From: Prevotella sp902465605
Lineage (GTDB): Bacteria > Bacteroidota > Bacteroidia > Bacteroidales > Bacteroidaceae
Direction: 5' to 3'
Assembly: GCA_902465605.1 (NCBI GenBank)
Contig: CABQNT010000007.1
Span: 1-64,000 of the forward strand
DNA length: 64,000 nt
A program made the translations under genes and the position numbers. The notes beneath the pieces are model-generated. The model was given only the letters and a program-made list of their open reading frames with translations, made no database searches and was not told the origin of the DNA. Of this stretch, positions 25,445-33,527 are shown in pieces. Numbering within the stretch: position 1 is the stretch's first letter; each line of letters starts with the position of its first letter.

Positions 25445-25590
25445 TACCTAAATATGATGATTTTTCTCTAAATCATTGTTGGTTAGTTTCTCCTGTATCT
25501 CCAGCAGTAAGGTCATTTAAGAAATGTAACTTTCGAAACTATCTGCCAGTGCATTTTTATTACCATGCATCGCCTTTCAAAATAAAATTG

Positions 25591-25598
25591 TATTTTTG
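25591..25598 (+). promoter_or_regulatory. Possible -7 box of xseAB
   Basis: TATTTTTG matches TAnnTTTG and lies 27 bases before the xseA start at 25626. No TTG is found at the right distance upstream, so the call is tentative. Confidence 0.45.
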
Positions 25599-25625
25599 TA
25601 TCGAAAAGGTAAAACATATTTTCAC

Positions 25626-26921
25626 ATGAAGCAAGCACTAACCTTGTATGAACTCAACGAACTGGTGCGCGAAACCCTCCAAACCACCATGCCCGATGAA
25701 TATTGGGTGGAGGCCGAATTGTCTGAGGTACGCGAGGTAAGGGGGCATTGTTACATGGAACTGGTGCAGAAAGATGAGCGAACCAACACGCCCGTGGCCA
25801 AGGCATCGGCTAAATGTTGGAAGAACAAGTGGATGCTGATGCGCCCTTACTTTGAACGCACAACCGGACAAGTGCTACGCGCCGGCATGAAAGTCTTGCT
25901 GAAGGTGTACGCCAATTTCCACGAGGCTTACGGCTTTTCTTGGATTGTTACCGACATCGACCCCGTTTATACGATGGGTGATATGGCAAGGAAAAGACAA
26001 GAAATCATTGCCCAATTAAAGGCAGAGGGCGTCTTTGATTTGCAAAAAGACTTGCACCTATCCATGTTTGCGCGCCGCGTTGCCGTCATTTCCAGTGAGC
26101 AGGCGGCCGGCTATGGCGACTTTTTACGCCAGTTGAAAGATTGCGAGCAGGGGTTCAACTTTGAGGTTCAGCTCTTTCCTGCCGTTATGCAAGGCGAACG
26201 AGTGGAGCCCAGCGTCATCGAAGCCTTGAACCACATCAATGCGCAAGTCGATGACTTTGACGTGGTGGTCATCATCCGTGGCGGCGGTGCGACAAGCGAT
26301 TTGAGTGGTTTCGACACCCTTTCGCTGGCTGAGAACGTGGCCAATTTTCCCTTGCCCATCATCACTGGAATTGGACATGAGCGCGATGAGAGCGTGTTGG
26401 ACATGGTTTCGTTCCGTCGGGTCAAAACTCCTACGGCTGCAGCGGCATATCTCATCGATAACCTGGCTGACACCTTGGCTCGGATAGACGATGCGCAAAG
26501 TGAGATGGTGCAAATCGTGCGACACTGCATGGAACAACAGAAGAATCGATTCGTGCGCGTTTCAAGCAAAATACCGGTACTTTTCTCGCATGTCAGAGTG
26601 CGGCAGGAAGAGCGTTTGCAACAATATTTTTTGCAGCTCACCGCCAGGGCTTCCCGCAAAATCTCTGATGCCCAGCATCACGTACTGGTGCTTTCAAACA
26701 GTTTGAAACCGATGGCCGAGCGCAAAATCGTGACGGAAGGGCATCGCCTGGACATGCTCCAGCAGCGATGCAAGTCGCTGGATCCCCAACTGCTGCTAAG
26801 CCGTGGCTACAGCATCACGCTGCACCAAGGACGCGCGGTGCGCCATGCCGGTGAGCTGAAGACGGGCGACGAGATAGAAACGCGCGTGGAGCATGGAACA
26901 TTCAAATCAATCATTAAATAA
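25626..26921 (+). CDS. xseA: Exodeoxyribonuclease VII large subunit
   Basis: A 431-residue XseA, the catalytic subunit of the single-strand-specific exonuclease VII of DNA repair. The N-terminal OB fold (LTLYELNELVRETLQ, YWVEAELSEVREVRGHCYMELVQKD) is followed by the catalytic domain with VAVISSEQAAGYGDFLRQL, VVVIIRGGGATSDLSGFD, ITGIGHERDESVLDMVS and VKTPTAAAAYLI, all diagnostic. A coiled-coil region and the C-terminal LLSRGYSITL motif complete it. The ATG at 25626 is chosen over an upstream frame start because it gives the family N-terminus and lies past the -7 box. xseB follows one base after the stop. Confidence 0.95.
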   Translation: MKQALTLYELNELVRETLQTTMPDEYWVEAELSEVREVRGHCYMELVQKDERTNTPVAKASAKCWKNKWMLMRPYFERTTGQVLRAGMKVLLKVYANFHEAYGFSWIVTDIDPVYTMGDMARKRQEIIAQLKAEGVFDLQKDLHLSMFARRVAVISSEQAAGYGDFLRQLKDCEQGFNFEVQLFPAVMQGERVEPSVIEALNHINAQVDDFDVVVIIRGGGATSDLSGFDTLSLAENVANFPLPIITGIGHERDESVLDMVSFRRVKTPTAAAAYLIDNLADTLARIDDAQSEMVQIVRHCMEQQKNRFVRVSSKIPVLFSHVRVRQEERLQQYFLQLTARASRKISDAQHHVLVLSNSLKPMAERKIVTEGHRLDMLQQRCKSLDPQLLLSRGYSITLHQGRAVRHAGELKTGDEIETRVEHGTFKSIIK

Positions 26922-26922
26922 T

Positions 26923-27114
26923 ATGACCAAAGAAATAAATTATGAAGAAGCTGTTCGCCAGCTGGAAAACATTGTGCAGCGGATGGAAAACGAGGAACTC
27001 GATATCGACGAATTGACCACCGAACTGAAGAACGCTCAAAAGCTCATCAAACTTTGTAAGGCGCGCCTGACAAAGGTAGATGCTGACATTAAGAAGATTT
27101 TGGAAGAAGATTAA
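26923..27114 (+). CDS. xseB: Exodeoxyribonuclease VII small subunit
   Basis: A 63-residue helical protein matching XseB: INYEEAVRQLENIVQRMENEELDIDEL, then KNAQKLIKLCKARLTKVDADIKKIL. It forms the helical stalk partner of XseA in exonuclease VII. The ATG at 26923 begins one base after the xseA stop and gives the canonical start MTKEINYEEA; the longer frame starting inside xseA is not needed. Both subunits are therefore made from one transcript. Confidence 0.92.
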   Translation: MTKEINYEEAVRQLENIVQRMENEELDIDELTTELKNAQKLIKLCKARLTKVDADIKKILEED

Positions 27115-27149
27115 GTGTGTTCTGCACTGCAAAAAATATGTTACAATCG

Positions 27150-27180
27150 TTGTGCTTGCGCGATATTTTGCCTATTTTTG
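27150..27180 (+). promoter_or_regulatory. Promoter of ilvE
   Basis: TTG (27150-27152), a 20-base spacer and TATTTTTG (27173-27180) fit the Bacteroidota consensus exactly, 41 bases before the ilvE start codon. Confidence 0.7.
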
Positions 27181-27221
27181 CGAAACACATGATGTGATTA
27201 TAAACCTTTTAAACAGATAAG

Positions 27222-28241
27222 ATGATGAAAAATATTGATTGGGCTAACCTGTCCTTCGGTTACGTGAAGACCGATTATAACGTGCGTTGCTACTATCGTG
27301 ACGGTCAATGGGGCGAGATTGAAGTCTGCTCCGACGAGTACCTTAATATGCACATGGCCGCCGCTTGCCTGCACTATGGACAAGAGGCCTTCGAGGGTTT
27401 GAAGGCCTATCGCTGTCCGGATGGGAAGATACGCGTGTTCAGAATGAACGAGAATGCGGCTCGTTTGCAGAGTACTTGCCGCGGTATCGTGATGCCTGAG
27501 CTGCCTACCGAACGTTTTGAAGAGATGGTTAAGATGGTGGTGAGGCTCAACCAGGCGTACATACCACCATACGAGAGCGGGGCTACGCTTTACATTCGCC
27601 CGCTGCTCATAGGCACGTCGGCGCAGGTGGGCGTGAATGCGGCGCGCGAATACGCATTCATCATCTTTGTAACCCCTGTGGGACCTTATTTCAAAGGTGG
27701 ATTTTCCAGCAACCCATACGTCATCATGCGCGGCTACGACCGCTCGGCTCCTCTGGGAACAGGTAAGTACAAGGTGGGCGGCAACTATGCCGCATCGCTC
27801 TACGCACACAGCATCGCCCACGAAAAAGGGTACGCCAGTGAGTTTTATCTCGATGCCAAGGAGAAGAAATACATCGACGAATGTGGGGCTGCAAACTTCT
27901 TCGGCATTAAGAACAATACGTATATCACGCCCAAGTCGACCAGCATCCTGCCTTCCATCACCAATAAGAGCCTTATGCAGTTGGCCGAAGACATGGGATT
28001 GAAGGTAGAACGTCGCCCCATTCCCGAAGAGGAGTTGGAAACATTTGAGGAGGCCGGAGCCTGCGGAACAGCTGCCGTCATCAGCCCCATCAGCTACATC
28101 GACGACCTTGATACGGGCAAGCGATATAGCTTTGGTGACAAACCCGGCCCTATCTCCACAAAGCTGTACAACAAGTTGCGTGGTGTACAGTATGGCACAG
28201 AGCCAGATGTTCATGGCTGGACTACTGTGGTGGTAGAGTAA
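27222..28241 (+). CDS. ilvE: Branched-chain amino acid aminotransferase
   Basis: A 339-residue fold-type IV PLP aminotransferase, catalysing the last step of leucine, isoleucine and valine synthesis. Visible motifs are YGQEAFEGLKAYRCPDGKIRVFR near residues 50-75, ESGATLYIRPLLIGT, the PLP Lys in GKYKVGGNYAAS near residue 185, EKKYIDECGAANFFGIK and ACGTAAVISPI near the end. This is the longer class II/eukaryote-like type rather than the 309-residue E. coli type. The first of two adjacent ATGs is used; the second at 27225 is equally possible. It has its own promoter and terminator, so it is monocistronic. Confidence 0.93.
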   Translation: MMKNIDWANLSFGYVKTDYNVRCYYRDGQWGEIEVCSDEYLNMHMAAACLHYGQEAFEGLKAYRCPDGKIRVFRMNENAARLQSTCRGIVMPELPTERFEEMVKMVVRLNQAYIPPYESGATLYIRPLLIGTSAQVGVNAAREYAFIIFVTPVGPYFKGGFSSNPYVIMRGYDRSAPLGTGKYKVGGNYAASLYAHSIAHEKGYASEFYLDAKEKKYIDECGAANFFGIKNNTYITPKSTSILPSITNKSLMQLAEDMGLKVERRPIPEEELETFEEAGACGTAAVISPISYIDDLDTGKRYSFGDKPGPISTKLYNKLRGVQYGTEPDVHGWTTVVVE

Positions 28242-28256
28242 TAGTGGATAATATTA

Positions 28257-28283
28257 AAGAGCGACAATCTTGCCGCTCTTTTC
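28257..28283 (+). terminator. Rho-independent terminator of ilvE
   Basis: AAAGAGCG pairs with CGCTCTTT, extended inward by CAA/TTG after a mismatch, and runs into TTTT. It starts 15 bases after the ilvE stop. Confidence 0.8.
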
Positions 28284-28599
28284 TGATTTTGAGCGGCATG
28301 AAAGTCGCCCTTTTATGTCTCCAATCGTTGGTGTTTCATCATACAAATATGATGTGTTATGAAAGTCATGTTCAATCTCATTGACTTTACCCTCCAAACT
28401 CATTGACTTTGTCTTGTAATCCCATTGACTTTGACCTCCAAACTCATTGACTTTTGAAGATCAAACGATAGTTTCTGAAAATCAATTAGTTACAAAGATA
28501 CCTTTGTGTCTTTTGCGTATGTTTCAAAGATGAGAATCGAAGATGACGAAACGTGCGTCAGGCGGGATGATATTTCGGCCGATTAAAGCCTGCGTGGGT
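28284..28599. other. Intergenic region ilvE-trmB
   Basis: After the ilvE terminator this stretch holds the 22-bp repeat array (28367-28454) and, at its right edge, the trmB promoter. I see no open reading frame with gene character and no RNA gene. Confidence 0.5.
28367..28454 (-). repeat. Array of four 22-bp direct repeats (copy A)
   Basis: Read on the minus strand, the unit begins AAAGTCAATGAGTTTGG and continues AGGTC. Four copies follow each other without spacers; the conserved CATTGACTTT core of the plus strand ends at 28388, 28410, 28432 and 28454, an exact 22-base period. The same four-unit array occurs in the opposite orientation at 34616-34703. Absence of unique spacers excludes CRISPR. 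Confidence 0.85.
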
Positions 28600-28632
28600 T
28601 TGGCTGAAAATAAATAATTGATTATCTTTGCA
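28600..28632 (+). promoter_or_regulatory. Promoter of trmB
   Basis: TTG at 28600-28602, a 21-base spacer and TATCTTTGC at 28624-28632 match the consensus; the start codon follows at 28650, giving a very short leader. Confidence 0.75.
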
Positions 28633-28649
28633 AACACAAAAAACACTTT

Positions 28650-29420
28650 ATGGGCAAAGGAAAATTAGAGAAATTTGCTGAAATGGAGACATTCAAGAAT
28701 GTCTTTCAATATCCCTTTTCCGTGCTTGAGAATGTTCCTTTCGATATGAAAGGGCACTGGTGCGACGATTATTTCAAAAACACCCATCCCATTGTGCTGG
28801 AGCTGGGATGTGGCAAGGGCGAGTATACCGTGGGGCTGGCCAGGCTTTTCCCCGACGTGAACTTCATTGGCGTGGACATCAAGGGCGCACGCATGTGGAC
28901 CGGTGCCAAGCAGGCTTTGACCGAAGGGTTGGACAATGTGGCTTTTCTGCGCACGAACATCGAGATGATTGACCGTTTTTTTGCCACGGATGAGGTGCGG
29001 GAAATATGGCTCACTTTCTCTGATCCGCAGATGAAGAATGCCCGAAAACGACTCTCCAGCACCTATTTCATGAACCGCTATCGCCGTTTCTTGGTGGACG
29101 GTGGGGTGGTGCATCTCAAGACCGACTCTAACTTTTTGTTCACCTACACATCGCTCATGGTGGAGAAAAACCAGCTGCCGTTGCTCCAAAAGACAGCCGA
29201 CCTGTATCACACCGCTGACGTTGATGAGGCCACCCGGCGCATCTTGTCCATCCAGACGTATTATGAAAGTATGTGGATGGAACGAGGATTGAACATCAAG
29301 TACATCAAATTCCGACTGCCGCGTGAAGGCCAGTTGGAAGAACCCGACGTGGAAATACCGCTCGACGACTATCGCAGTTACCACCGTAGCAAGCGCAGTG
29401 GCAAGGCTACCGGTAAGTAA
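28650..29420 (+). CDS. trmB: tRNA (guanine-N7)-methyltransferase
   Basis: A 256-residue SAM-dependent methyltransferase that makes 7-methylguanosine at tRNA position 46. Motif I is VLELGCGKGEYTVGLA (about residues 49-64), followed by FIGVDIKGARMWTGAKQA, the substrate/catalytic segment LTFSDPQMKNARKRLSS with the conserved Asp-Pro, and VHLKTDSNFLFTYT. The C-terminus has the typical YESMWMERGLNIKYIKF. A basic tail (HRSKRSGKATGK) could contact tRNA. It is preceded by a good promoter and followed by the palindromic MITE-like element. Confidence 0.93.
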   Translation: MGKGKLEKFAEMETFKNVFQYPFSVLENVPFDMKGHWCDDYFKNTHPIVLELGCGKGEYTVGLARLFPDVNFIGVDIKGARMWTGAKQALTEGLDNVAFLRTNIEMIDRFFATDEVREIWLTFSDPQMKNARKRLSSTYFMNRYRRFLVDGGVVHLKTDSNFLFTYTSLMVEKNQLPLLQKTADLYHTADVDEATRRILSIQTYYESMWMERGLNIKYIKFRLPREGQLEEPDVEIPLDDYRSYHRSKRSGKATGK

Positions 29421-29497
29421 ACCCATCAAAAACAAAATCAGATGAAAAAAACAGTGTTGCATCGGTAGGGGATGAACCTGTAATCTATCTGTAGAAA

Positions 29498-29519
29498 ATC
29501 CCTCCAAAAAGAAGGGATG
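29498..29519. other. Small hairpin downstream of trmB
   Basis: ATCCCT and AGGGAT form a 6-bp stem around about 9 bases. On the minus strand the hairpin is followed by TTTT, on the plus strand it is not, so a role as trmB terminator is doubtful. Confidence 0.3.
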
Positions 29520-29530
29520 ATAACGCTAAA

Positions 29531-29723
29531 GGGCGGTTCTATAAATTAGCTTTGACAGATTGTGAGACTATTTTTTGATGTCAATTTGTTTGTGAGTGAA
29601 GGAGTATAGCGGGCTATACGACTGAACGAACAAGCAAATTGAACCAAAAAGAGTCCACAAGATGACAAAACGTACAAAGACTGACATAAAAAAACTTTAC
29701 GGTGGTAATTTGTAGAACCACCC
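29531..29723. mobile_element. MITE-like 193-bp imperfect palindrome
   Basis: The ends are 18-bp terminal inverted repeats (GGGCGGTTCTATAAATTA against the complement of TAATTTGTAGAACCACCC, two transitions). The arms keep pairing inward: the region before 29604 (TCAATTTGTTTGT) matches the complement of 29632-29646, and the centre is GTATAGC/GCTATAC (29604-29619). TAAA is present directly on both sides, a possible 4-bp target duplication. It has no reading frame of its own. It lies between trmB and the mrp gene, whose start codon is only 20 bases beyond it. It could instead be a structured RNA. Confidence 0.6.
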
Positions 29724-29743
29724 TAAATACAAAACATGAGAAG

Positions 29744-30844
29744 ATGACTTTATATCCAAAACTAATTACTGAGGCATTGGCAACGGTGATGTATCCCGGA
29801 ACCAAGAAGAATCTCATCGAGAGCGACATGCTGGCAGACGACATCCGAATAGATGGGATGAGGGTTGAGTTCACCTTGATATTTCCCCGTGAAACCGATC
29901 CTTTTCTGCGGTCAACGCTTAAGGCTGCCGAGGCTGCCATCCACTTCCATGTAGGAAAAGAGATAGAGGTGAACATCAAAACCGAGTTCAAGACCGCACC
30001 AAGACCAGAGGTAGACAAGTTGCTTCCGCAAGTGAAGAACATCATTGCCGTAAGCTCCGGCAAGGGGGGAGTGGGCAAGTCGACCATCTCTTCCAACCTG
30101 GCTATAGCCTTGGCACAACTGGGTTACAAGGTGGGATTATTGGATGCTGACATCTTCGGACCATCCATGCCCAAGATGTTCGGCGTAGAAAACGAGCGAG
30201 TTTACGCCATCGAGAAAGAGGGCAGACAACTCATTGTGCCGATAGAGAAATATGGTGTGAAGTTGTTGAGCGTGGGTTTCTTTGTTAATCCCCAGACCGC
30301 AACGCTCTGGCGAGGCAGCATGGCGTCGAATGCGCTAAAGCAATTGATTGCTGATGCTGATTGGGGTGAGCTGGATTACTTCATCCTTGACACGCCACCC
30401 GGTACAAGTGACATTCATTTAACATTGCTCCAGACGCTTGCCATCACGGGATCGGTCATCGTGAGCACGCCGCAGAAGGTGGCTTTGGCTGATGCCAGGA
30501 AGGGTATTGATATGTATCAGAACGACAAGGTGAACGTGCCGATTCTGGGATTGGTGGAAAATATGGCTTGGTTCACACCTGCTGAACTGCCTGAAAACAA
30601 ATATTTCATCTTTGGAAAGGATGGATGCAAGCAGCTGGCAGACGAGATGAAGCTGCCATTGTTGGCGCAGATTCCCATCGTGCAGAGCATCTGTGAGAAC
30701 GGTGATGGTGGCGAACCGTCGGCTGTTCACACTGATACGATGACGGGACAGGCCTTTCTCAACCTGGCACAAGCAGTGGTCACCGTGACCAACAGACGAA
30801 ACAAAGAGCAACAACCCACAAAGATTGTCAAGGTAAACAAATAG
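29744..30844 (+). CDS. apbC: Mrp/ApbC-type Fe-S cluster carrier ATPase
   Basis: A 366-residue Mrp/NBP35-family P-loop NTPase for iron-sulfur cluster delivery in the cytoplasm. An N-terminal MIP18/DUF59 domain (residues 1-90) precedes the deviant Walker A KGGVGKST at 107-114, DADIFGPSMPKMFG, LDTPPGTSD and VSTPQKVALADARKGIDM. The usual C-terminal CxxC is absent: the NMAWFTPAELPENKYFIFG segment occupies its place, which I recall as normal for Bacteroidota homologues. A GTG frame start at 29702 lies inside the palindromic element; the ATG at 29744 gives the family N-terminus. Its promoter must lie in or upstream of that element. Confidence 0.92.
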   Translation: MTLYPKLITEALATVMYPGTKKNLIESDMLADDIRIDGMRVEFTLIFPRETDPFLRSTLKAAEAAIHFHVGKEIEVNIKTEFKTAPRPEVDKLLPQVKNIIAVSSGKGGVGKSTISSNLAIALAQLGYKVGLLDADIFGPSMPKMFGVENERVYAIEKEGRQLIVPIEKYGVKLLSVGFFVNPQTATLWRGSMASNALKQLIADADWGELDYFILDTPPGTSDIHLTLLQTLAITGSVIVSTPQKVALADARKGIDMYQNDKVNVPILGLVENMAWFTPAELPENKYFIFGKDGCKQLADEMKLPLLAQIPIVQSICENGDGGEPSAVHTDTMTGQAFLNLAQAVVTVTNRRNKEQQPTKIVKVNK

Positions 30845-30919
30845 GGTTACCCCAACAAGCAACCTTCATTTTCAGCGTCGTTGGCATGGCTAGCCAGCGA
30901 AACGGTGCTGTAAAATTGT

Positions 30920-30963
30920 GGCAAACATGAGGCACGGAGAAACCTTCCGCTTTCGTGTTTGCC
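30920..30963. terminator. Probable bidirectional terminator between convergent genes
   Basis: GGCAAACATGA pairs with TCGTGTTTGCC (10-11 bp with one G-U) between the convergent apbC and ClC genes. No strong T-run follows on either strand, so efficiency is uncertain. Confidence 0.45.
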
Positions 30964-30975
30964 ATTTACTTTCAA

Positions 30976-32763
30976 TCACTCTGCCGAGAAGTCGGCCACC
31001 GTCTTGCGGTACATGGAATACAGTCGGGTGCGTTCTATAAAGCCAGTAAGCTGTCCGTTCACGTCAACCACTGGCAAATAGTCGGCGTTGGTCTTGTCAA
31101 ACTTCTCCATTACCTCTTCCATCGAGTCTTTAATACCCAGTGTAGCTTTCGGGGGTATCAAGATTTGCTGCACGGTGAAGCGGTGATACAGTTCGGTTCT
31201 GAACATCACATGCCTAATCTTGTTAATGTCAATGATACCCAATAAAATGCCTGCTGCGTTAACGACGGGGATAAAACTGGTGTGACTCCTGCTAATCACA
31301 CTCACCAACTTCCCTAACGGCATGTCTGGGTCAACGGTCGTATAGTCGTGGTCAATCACGCTATCCAGACTCATGAGCGTTAGGATTGACCTGTCTGTAT
31401 GATGGGTGAGCAGCCTACCTTGGCGTGCCAGACGCATGGCATAGATGCTGTGGGGCTCGAAGATGCTGATGACCATCACCGATACAATGCTCACCATGAT
31501 GAGCGGTAAGAACAGCGAATAGCCGCCCGTGAGTTCGGCAATGAGGAACACTCCGGTCAAAGGGGCATGCATCACCCCAGCCATCACTCCAGCCATTCCC
31601 AGCAGTGTGAAGTTCTTTTCGGGGATGTAGGTTCCCACTTGATTCATGTTCCACACACGCGCAAAGAGAAAACCGCCGAACCCTCCGACGAACAGGGATG
31701 GCGCAAAGGTTCCTCCTACGCCACCCGCTCCGTTGGTAGCCGATGTGGCAAAGATTTTGGTGAGTAACACCAAAGCGATGTAGATGACTAGCAAGCCCGA
31801 ACTGCCTGCGAACAACGAGTTGTTCATTACAGCGTTCCAATCGGCTTCCGTATTTCCGTTAAGCAAGATATTCAGCGAATTGTAGCCCTCACCATATAGT
31901 GAAGGAAAGAAGAATATCAGTGAACTCAGCAGGATGGCTCCTAAGAAAAGTTTGGCGAATGGGTAGTCTTTGAGTTGTTCGAACACACCTTCGCATTTGC
32001 TCATCATGCGGATGAAGTACAGGCTTACCATGCCACAGAACAGTCCCAGCAGGATACTTGCCGGTATGCGGTCGATGTTCCAAGCACTGTCGAGCGTAAA
32101 ATCGAACAGCGAGCGGTTACCCACGAAGATATAAGTGAAGACGGTTGCCGTGACGGTAGAGGTGAGGATAGGCAGCAGTGCAGCCATGCTGAGGTCTACC
32201 ATGAGTACCTCCAGCGTGAACACCAGGCCGGCTATCGGGGCTTTAAAGATGCCTGCGATGGCGGCGGATGCGCCACAACCCACGAGCAGCATCAGCGTTT
32301 TGTTGTCCATTTTGAACAACTGTCCGAGGTTACTGCCTATCGCCGATCCCGTCAGCACGATGGGAGCCTCGGCACCTACCGAACCGCCAAAGCCGATGGT
32401 GATGGCCGATGAGATGACCGATGTCCAACAGTTGTGCGCCTTCAGCCTTGACTGCTTGGTTGATATGGCATACAGCACCTGCGTGATGCCGTGTGAGATG
32501 TTATCTTTCACCACATATCTCACGAAGAGTGATGTGATGTAAATGCCGATAACGGGGAATAGTAGGTACAGCCAGTTGTAGGTGGTGGCATCGAAACCGG
32601 CCGTGAGTAAATGTTGAATCTGTCTGATGATGAAGTGCAACACATAGGCGGCTACCGAGGCGAAGATACCTATGAAAAAGGCCAGGATGGTCGCCATCTG
32701 ACGATTGGTCAGATGTGTCAGTCTCCACTTGTGAAGTTTGTTGATATAGGTTGTTGGTTGCAT
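30976..32763 (-). CDS. ClC-family chloride channel/transporter with CBS domains
   Basis: A 595-residue inner-membrane protein. The ClC core (about residues 20-430) shows the anion-selectivity motifs GFGGSVGAEAPIV near residue 125 and GAGGVGGTFAPSLFVGGFGG near 345, with the gating segment GMAGVMAGVMHAPLTGVFLI. The C-terminal 150 residues carry two CBS repeats (SVISRSHTSFIPVVNAAGILLGI and EEVMEKFDKTNADYLPVVDVNGQLTGFI), which usually bind adenine nucleotides. E. coli exchangers carry the selectivity glutamate as GREGP; here it is GAEAP, so E is retained. It is the last gene of the fmt-sua5-ClC operon. Confidence 0.92.
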   Translation of the reverse strand: MQPTTYINKLHKWRLTHLTNRQMATILAFFIGIFASVAAYVLHFIIRQIQHLLTAGFDATTYNWLYLLFPVIGIYITSLFVRYVVKDNISHGITQVLYAISTKQSRLKAHNCWTSVISSAITIGFGGSVGAEAPIVLTGSAIGSNLGQLFKMDNKTLMLLVGCGASAAIAGIFKAPIAGLVFTLEVLMVDLSMAALLPILTSTVTATVFTYIFVGNRSLFDFTLDSAWNIDRIPASILLGLFCGMVSLYFIRMMSKCEGVFEQLKDYPFAKLFLGAILLSSLIFFFPSLYGEGYNSLNILLNGNTEADWNAVMNNSLFAGSSGLLVIYIALVLLTKIFATSATNGAGGVGGTFAPSLFVGGFGGFLFARVWNMNQVGTYIPEKNFTLLGMAGVMAGVMHAPLTGVFLIAELTGGYSLFLPLIMVSIVSVMVISIFEPHSIYAMRLARQGRLLTHHTDRSILTLMSLDSVIDHDYTTVDPDMPLGKLVSVISRSHTSFIPVVNAAGILLGIIDINKIRHVMFRTELYHRFTVQQILIPPKATLGIKDSMEEVMEKFDKTNADYLPVVDVNGQLTGFIERTRLYSMYRKTVADFSAE

Positions 32764-32837
32764 CGTTTATCCTGTTGTCGCCTGTTTTGTGAAAACGTGT
32801 GGGGTGGCCGTGGCGACAAATATCAAGAGCGTGTGTT

Positions 32838-33407
32838 TTATTTTCTGATGATGGTTACTTCTCCATCTTCTGCCAGCTTAATGATGCTGCTGGGCGTGTG
32901 GGGTTTGTGCTCCTGTCTGCGCGAATGGCAAACATAGTCAACCGCATCGAGTATCTCCTGACTGATGTCGCAGTAGTTGGCTGCTGCTGGTTCACCGCTG
33001 ACATTGGCGCTGGTACTTACCAAAGCCTTCTGAAAACGGTAGCACAGTTCGTGTGAAAAGGGTTCTTTGGTAATGCGTAGTGCGATGCTTCCGTCTTCTG
33101 CTATCAGGTTGGGAGCCAGGTTGATGGCACCATCCAGGATGATGGTCGTTGGCTTCACGGCCACGTCCAGCAAGTCCCAAGCCACATTAGGTACCTGCCT
33201 CACATAGCGTTGCAAACGCGCATCGGAATCGACCAGACAGATAAGAGCCTTCGAGTCGTCGCGCTTTTTGATTTTGTACACTTTGGCCACGGCGTCGGCA
33301 TTGGTTGCGTCGCAACCTATTCCCCACACGGTATCGGTGGGATAAAGTATCACGCCACCCTGTTTCATCACCTCTATGGCGTTCTTGATGTCTTCTTGTA
33401 TGGTCAT
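32838..33407 (-). CDS. tsaC: Threonylcarbamoyl-AMP synthase
   Basis: A 189-residue single-domain Sua5/YrdC/YciO protein. It makes threonylcarbamoyl-AMP from threonine, bicarbonate and ATP for the t6A37 modification of ANN-decoding tRNAs. Characteristic segments are GGVILYPTDTVWGIGCDA, the KIKKRDDSKALICLV nucleotide site, GSIALRITKEPF and VSTSANVSGEPAA. Length matches the short YrdC-type form. It lies between fmt and the ClC gene; a 9-bp repeat tract fills the gap to fmt. Confidence 0.92.
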   Translation of the reverse strand: MTIQEDIKNAIEVMKQGGVILYPTDTVWGIGCDATNADAVAKVYKIKKRDDSKALICLVDSDARLQRYVRQVPNVAWDLLDVAVKPTTIILDGAINLAPNLIAEDGSIALRITKEPFSHELCYRFQKALVSTSANVSGEPAAANYCDISQEILDAVDYVCHSRRQEHKPHTPSSIIKLAEDGEVTIIRK

Positions 33408-33464
33408 TTTGAGTTCGTGAGTTTTTGAGATTTTTAAGTTTTTAAGATTCTCTGGTTGCTGGTT

Positions 33465-33527
33465 ATTAGGCCAATTAGGCCAATTGGGCTTATTAGTCTA
33501 ATTAGCTTTATTAGCCCAATTGGCTTT
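33465..33527. repeat. 9-bp tandem repeat tract, ATTRGGCYA type (second copy)
   Basis: Seven units with an exact 9-base period (ATTAGGCCA, ATTAGGCCA, ATTGGGCTT, ATTAGTCTA, ATTAGCTTT, ATTAGCCCA, ATTGGCTTT) fill the space between sua5 and fmt and end inside the fmt stop codon. The unit is the same as at 99-152, 33 kb away. Confidence 0.8.

Noticed and set aside
27198..28214. 338-codon minus-strand frame opposite ilvE
   Set aside because: It is the mirror of a clear ilvE gene; its sequence is rich in His, Val and Cys without family motifs, a codon-usage shadow.
28367..28454. 22-bp repeat arrays as a CRISPR array
   Set aside because: Units are contiguous without unique spacers, only four in number, and no cas gene is in the window.
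28665..29507. 280-codon minus-strand frame opposite trmB
   Set aside because: The plus strand encodes an unmistakable TrmB; the opposite frame has no recognisable domains.
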